A stretch of 9,842 bases of DNA from an uncultured Oscillibacter sp. Its GTDB lineage: Bacteria > Bacillota > Clostridia > Oscillospirales > Oscillospiraceae. Below the pieces are notes generated by a model. That model was not told the origin of the DNA. It worked only from the letters and a program-made list of their open reading frames with translations, and made no database searches. Shown in pieces: positions 7,463 through 9,842 of this stretch. The position numbers were made by a program, and so were the translations under genes. Numbering within the stretch: the first letter of the stretch is position 1; each line of letters opens with the position of its first letter. The DNA lies in NCBI GenBank assembly GCA_910588005.1, contig CAJUQM010000066.1:1-9842 (forward strand), in the 5' to 3' direction.

Positions 7463-8194
7463 ATGGATAAACAAAATTTCGAGCAGCAGCTCAATGCGCT
7501 GATTCCCCGGCCCGACCCGGAAACCACTGCCGATCTGTTTGCGTTCGGACAGGAGCTTGGCGAGACAGCCGAATGCTATGGCGTCCGGGAGCTCCTCACC
7601 AGTCTGCAGTTCATCGCCCGGAATTTTGATGGGCAGACGCTCCAGGGCGCCTACGAGATCATCCAGCACGGGTTCGCGGCGCTGCCCGGTGAGATGGTAG
7701 CCGCGGCGGTCTATCTGCAAAACGGATGCACGCCCCAGCATGCGGCGGAGATGGCGGAGACGGGAATGCTCATGTGTTTCCATCAGCCGGACAGCGCGAA
7801 CGAATCCAGCCCGTTGGCCCTCTGCACAGTGATAGAGAACGGCACCTCACGCGAATTTCACACACTGCACTTTGGCGGCTTTGATCCGGAGACAACCCTG
7901 CGGGCTGCGCAGGAGTACGCACAGATCCACCGCTCCTCCGTGGCCGGCGCACTGCTGTTTCTCACCACAGACATGGAGATAAAGCTGGGCGGCGGATACA
8001 AGAAGATTTTAGTAAGCGGAGAGTCTGATATGACCAAGGCTCTGTCCGCCATCTTCCGCCGCTGTCCCGCAGTGGCCGCACACCTGACCTTCGATGCCGA
8101 CCGCGGTCAGGCGGAGGTGGAGTACAACCCGCTGTGGTTGGAACTGCGCCAGAAGCAGGAGCCCGAGCAGGGCGGGATGCAGCTGACGGTGTAG
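7463..8194 (+). CDS. Uncharacterised 243-aa protein, last gene of the operon
   Basis: ATG at 7463 is preceded by TAGGAGGG that overlaps the prior stop; the gap is eight bases. Residues 1-105 are helical (LFAFGQELGETAECYG, then LLTSLQFIARNF, then EMVAAAVYLQNGCTPQHAAE). Residues 118-155 (LCTVIENGTSREFHTL plus a TTLRAAQEYAQ helix) resemble residues 76-108 of the 339-aa protein. Residues 188-224 (MTKALSAIFRRCPAVAAHL, then AEVEYNPLW) resemble residues 142-174 of the 283-aa protein. The C-terminus is Gln/Glu-rich. No membrane segment or enzyme motif is visible. A hairpin terminator follows 14 bases after the stop, so transcription of the operon probably ends here. The function is unknown. Confidence 0.83.
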   Translation: MDKQNFEQQLNALIPRPDPETTADLFAFGQELGETAECYGVRELLTSLQFIARNFDGQTLQGAYEIIQHGFAALPGEMVAAAVYLQNGCTPQHAAEMAETGMLMCFHQPDSANESSPLALCTVIENGTSREFHTLHFGGFDPETTLRAAQEYAQIHRSSVAGALLFLTTDMEIKLGGGYKKILVSGESDMTKALSAIFRRCPAVAAHLTFDADRGQAEVEYNPLWLELRQKQEPEQGGMQLTV

Positions 8195-8208
8195 CGGAGT
8201 ACGTCAAA

Positions 8209-8240
8209 GGCCGCTCCCTACACGGAGCGGCCCTCGCTCT
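8209..8240 (+). terminator. Rho-independent-like terminator of the seven-gene operon
   Basis: A perfect 9-bp inverted repeat (GGCCGCTCC at 8209-8217, GGAGCGGCC at 8224-8232) closes a six-base loop. It is followed by a modest pyrimidine-rich run (CTCGCTCTTATT). It starts 14 bases after the 243-aa gene's stop. The stem is strong but the U-tract is imperfect, so termination may be partial. Confidence 0.8.
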
Positions 8241-8416
8241 TATTCCCCCGCTGTGCGCCGCAGAAACGCCCCGTGTGCCGCCCGGCCCGACAGAGCGGCT
8301 CCCTGCCCCACCCAACTGACGCGCCCGCCCTGTGCAGACGTGTGGCGGCGGTGGGCAATTCGGCCTCTCCCAAATGTACAGGTGAACCGGGGGGTCGAAA
8401 AAGGTGCGGGATAAAA
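8241..8416. other. Gene-free GC-rich spacer after the terminator
   Basis: About 175 bases with no supportable gene. An open frame here starting at 8273 has a low-complexity Arg/Pro/Gly product, no ribosome site, and overlaps the next gene out of frame. Only weak GC-rich inverted words (CCCACC near 8310 and GGTGGG near 8350) are seen. It may form the outer part of the candidate transfer-origin region. Confidence 0.5.
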
Positions 8417-8444
8417 GCAGGTGGTCGCTTTCGCGCCCACCTGC
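8417..8444. repeat. Inverted repeat, 11-bp stem with one mismatch
   Basis: GCAGGTGG (8417-8424) pairs perfectly with CCACCTGC (8437-8444). After a single T-C mismatch, three more pairs (CGC with GCG) close a TTTC tetraloop. It lacks a following T-run, so it is unlikely to be a terminator; a protein-binding or single-strand hairpin is more likely. Confidence 0.75.
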
Positions 8445-8450
8445 CGCTCA

Positions 8451-8475
8451 CCCCGCCCCGCAATGCGGGTCGGGG
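8451..8475. repeat. GC-only inverted repeat with three-base loop
   Basis: CCCCGCCCCGC (8451-8461) faces GCGGGTCGGGG (8465-8475) across an AAT loop. Ten of eleven positions pair, with one C-T mismatch in the middle. It begins six bases after the previous hairpin, and its right arm supplies the first two G-runs of the neighbouring G-quadruplex motif. Confidence 0.72.
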
Positions 8476-8488
8476 ACGGGGACCGGGG
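8467..8488 (+). other. G-quadruplex motif
   Basis: Four G-runs of 3, 4, 4 and 4 bases (8467-8469, 8472-8475, 8478-8481, 8485-8488) are separated by loops TC, AC and ACC. This satisfies the standard G3+N1-7 rule with short loops. Folding is predicted, not shown. Confidence 0.7.
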
Positions 8489-8508
8489 TGGTCGGTTTGG
8501 CCCACTGC

Positions 8509-8594
8509 TGGCTGTGACAGGTGGTCGGAAATGAAAATAACAGAGGAAAAACCGCCTGTTTACAGCCTTTCCCAAGGTGGCTGTGATAGGTGGT
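8509..8594 (+). repeat. 17-base direct repeat pair
   Basis: TGGCTGTGACAGGTGGT at 8509-8525 recurs at 8578-8594 with one C-to-T change, 69 bases apart. The GGTGGTCG core of the first copy also occurs at 8420-8427 and 8487-8494. The second copy falls inside the right arm of the inverted repeat at 8548-8597. Repeats of this type are compatible with binding sites for the adjacent RHH-like protein. Confidence 0.7.
8514..8541 (+). promoter_or_regulatory. Weak candidate promoter for the mobilization genes
   Basis: GTGACA (8514-8519) resembles a -35 box and AATAAC (8536-8541) a -10 box, with 16 bases between; nine of twelve consensus positions match. The -35 overlaps the first 17-base repeat, so a protein bound there could block transcription. 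Low certainty. Confidence 0.3.
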
Positions 8595-8597
8595 TTT
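8548..8597. repeat. 50-base imperfect inverted repeat in the leader of the accessory gene
   Basis: Outer arms AAAACCGCCT (8548-8557) and AGGTGGTTTT (8588-8597) form ten pairs, one of them G-T. Inner arms ACAGCC (8562-8567) and GGCTGT (8579-8584) form six perfect pairs around an 11-base loop. The two parts are separated by a small 4x3 internal loop. It ends 11 bases before the ribosome site of the next gene. It could be the relaxase-binding repeat beside nic, or an RNA element affecting translation. Confidence 0.6.
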
Positions 8598-8621
8598 CGC
8601 AAGAAATGGAGGATTTTCCCA

Positions 8622-9068
8622 ATGAAAAGAAAAACGCCCGTTTCGGCGGAGCTTGACGCCTCCGCTGAGATCAAGACACGCATCCCCGTCTGGCTGTACC
8701 CCTCCACGCTGAAGGTGATGGACCGGGCGGCGGAGACTGCCGGATGCAAAAGCCGCAGTGAGTTTCTGGAGAAGGCCGCGTTGTTCTACGCCGGCTATAT
8801 CTCCGGGCAGGACGCTGTTAATTTCCTGCCGCCTGCACTGGCCGCTGTCCTGCGTGGTACGGTGCAGGATACGGAGAACCGGATCTGCCGTCTGTTGTTC
8901 AAGCTGGCGGTGGAGCTGGACATGGTGATGAACGTGCTGGCGGCGGGAATGGAAATCAGCGAAGAAGCACTCCGCAATCTCCGTGGCCGGTGCGTCCAGA
9001 ATGTGAAGAAGACCAGCGGCAGCGTCACGCTGGACAAAGCGGTGGAGTATCAGAGAGGCGGCGTGTGA
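8622..9068 (+). CDS. Small putative ribbon-helix-helix mobilization accessory protein
   Basis: A 148-residue protein. The frame opens at GTG 8577, but the ATG at 8622 has a GGAGG site nine bases upstream and leaves the long inverted repeat outside the gene, so I start there. Residues 17-60 have the strand-helix-helix layout of ribbon-helix-helix DNA-binding proteins: a short strand (IKTRIPVWL), a helix (STLKVMDRAAETAG), a turn (CKSRS), and a second helix (EFLEKAALFYAGYI). Residues 80-125 are further helices (LLFKLAVELDMVMNVLAAGM). MobC-type proteins of this plan bind oriT and recruit the relaxase. The position 20 bases upstream of the relaxase gene, right after the repeat-rich region, supports that role and possible self-repression. 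The fold assignment is by pattern only. Confidence 0.8.
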   Translation: MKRKTPVSAELDASAEIKTRIPVWLYPSTLKVMDRAAETAGCKSRSEFLEKAALFYAGYISGQDAVNFLPPALAAVLRGTVQDTENRICRLLFKLAVELDMVMNVLAAGMEISEEALRNLRGRCVQNVKKTSGSVTLDKAVEYQRGGV

Positions 9069-9088
9069 CAGAAATGCGGTGATGCTCT

Positions 9089-9842
9089 ATGCCGCGGATC
9101 ATATTCAAGTGCCCCTACATCAAGCCGGGAACCGGGAAAGTCGCCGCCCACCTGAACAACTACGTCCGCTATGTCGCTACCCGTGACGGTGTAGAGAAAC
9201 TCACGCCGGATAAGGCTGATCTGCCAGCCACAAAAAAGCAGCAGGCGATGGTGGAGCGGCTCCTGCGTGACTTCCCTCTGAGCCGTGGTATGTTCGAGTA
9301 CGAGGACTACCAGTCCAATCCCACCCGTGCCGCCGCCTCGGAATTTATCACCAGAGCCGTCGAGGACAACTATGACCAGATCGCCAAGCGCGAAAACTAC
9401 GTCAGCTACATCGCCCAGCGTCCCCGTGCGGAGCGGATGGGTTCTCACGGTCTGTTCAACGGCACTGGTGACGTACCGGAATTGTCCAAAGCTGCGGAGG
9501 AGGTGGCAAACCATTCCGGCAACGTGTGGCTTCCCATCATTTCTCTGCGGCGGGAGGATGCTGCCCGGCTCGGCTATGACAACGCCAGACAGTGGCAGGC
9601 GCTCCTCTCCACCTACGCTCCGCAGATTGCGGAGGCCATGAAGATTCCCTGGAACCAGTTCCGCTGGTATGCCGCTTTCCACGATGAGGGAACGCATCCC
9701 CACGTCCACATGGTCTGCTACAGCGCGGATGGGCGCTCCGGCTTTCTGGATAAGGACGGCATCGCCGTGATCAAGTCCGGACTGGCAAAGAACATCTTCC
9801 GCCAGGAGCTGACAGAGATCTACCGGCAGCAGACCCAGCGGC
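9089..9842 (+). CDS. MobP3/MobL-like relaxase, 3' end beyond the window
   Basis: Predicted strand-specific DNA nickase-transferase that starts conjugative transfer. ATG at 9089 begins MPRIIFKCPYIKPG; a weak GGTGAT lies just upstream, so translation may depend on the preceding gene. 251 codons are present and the frame runs off the right edge. Seen: NYVRYVATRDGVEK at 24-37, with Tyr25 and Tyr28 as candidate nucleophiles; NYVSYIAQRPRAER with GSHGLFNG at 103-125; GNVWLPIISLRREDAARLGY at 144-163; and WYAAFHDEGTHPHVHMV at 193-209, in which His203, His205 and His207 form the HUH-like metal site. This order of motifs is typical of the MobP3 family of Firmicutes elements. The catalytic N-terminal half therefore looks intact. 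What follows (a primase, coiled coil or other C-terminal domain) cannot be seen. Confidence 0.92.
   Translation, partial: MPRIIFKCPYIKPGTGKVAAHLNNYVRYVATRDGVEKLTPDKADLPATKKQQAMVERLLRDFPLSRGMFEYEDYQSNPTRAAASEFITRAVEDNYDQIAKRENYVSYIAQRPRAERMGSHGLFNGTGDVPELSKAAEEVANHSGNVWLPIISLRREDAARLGYDNARQWQALLSTYAPQIAEAMKIPWNQFRWYAAFHDEGTHPHVHMVCYSADGRSGFLDKDGIAVIKSGLAKNIFRQELTEIYRQQTQR

Larger units (their letters stand above)
8417..8600. other. Candidate origin of transfer (oriT) / relaxosome-binding region
   Basis: This stretch lies directly upstream of a putative DNA-binding accessory gene and the relaxase gene, the usual place for oriT in mobilizable elements. It holds three hairpin-forming repeats (8417-8444, 8451-8475, 8548-8597), a G-quadruplex motif (8467-8488), three GGTGGTCG words and a 17-base near-perfect direct repeat. 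Such repeat density is expected of relaxosome-binding DNA. I see no known nic-site consensus, so the nick position is not assigned. Alternatively it could be a leader controlling the mobilization genes; both may be true. Confidence 0.5.

Noticed and set aside
8209..8232. Terminator acting for minus-strand transcription
   Set aside because: Only three T residues would follow the stem on that strand and no minus-strand gene ends here.
8577..8621. GTG start at 8577 for the accessory gene
   Set aside because: It would put coding sequence inside the inverted repeat and has no good ribosome site; ATG 8622 has GGAGG at nine bases.
8273..8656. 127-aa open frame in the spacer
   Set aside because: No ribosome site, Arg/Pro/Gly-rich, runs through hairpins and overlaps the accessory gene out of frame.
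9050..9709. 219-aa open frame on the minus strand
   Set aside because: Antisense to the relaxase, whose motifs are intact.
1..9842. CRISPR array, tRNA, IS element or att site
   Set aside because: No regularly spaced identical repeats, tRNA-like cloverleaf, transposase motif or terminal repeat was found by reading.

Overview
This GC-rich window (roughly 60% by eye) reads as part of an integrative conjugative or mobilizable element from a Gram-positive gut Clostridia lineage, most likely Oscillospiraceae-like. The basis for this is very strong AGGAGG-type ribosome binding sites, two TTG starts, tightly packed or overlapping genes, and a MobP3/MobL-like relaxase next to a small putative DNA-binding protein. 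The host assignment is inference. No host housekeeping genes, tRNA, rRNA, CRISPR array, insertion sequence or element end was seen.

Layout. (1) 1-1493, minus strand: a Y-family (UmuC/DinB-like) translesion DNA polymerase, complete except perhaps for the last base of its stop, with a promoter in the 92-base divergent gap. (2) 1586-8194, plus strand: a compact seven-gene operon. It encodes a solenoid/ankyrin-like protein, a membrane-anchored M23 (LytM-type) peptidase, and five uncharacterised proteins (283, 403, 91, 339 and 243 aa). (3) 8195-8621: a gene-free block. It begins with a strong hairpin terminator and continues with several hairpins, a G-quadruplex motif and repeated GGTGGTCG words. 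It lies just before the mobilization genes and is the best candidate for the origin of transfer (oriT). (4) 8622-9842, plus strand: a ribbon-helix-helix-like accessory protein and the N-terminal 251 residues of the relaxase, which runs off the right edge.

How the parts may work together. The relaxase and its neighbour should nick and bind the candidate oriT. The M23 enzyme could open peptidoglycan for the transfer apparatus. The polymerase could help fill in or tolerate damage in DNA that arrives single-stranded. The uncharacterised proteins look like a domain-shuffled set: the 403- and 339-aa proteins share a C-terminal domain, the 91-aa protein matches the N-terminus of the 339-aa protein, and the 283- and 243-aa proteins share a short segment. 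They sit between a cell-wall hydrolase and the mobilization genes, and they are the least explained and most interesting part of the window.
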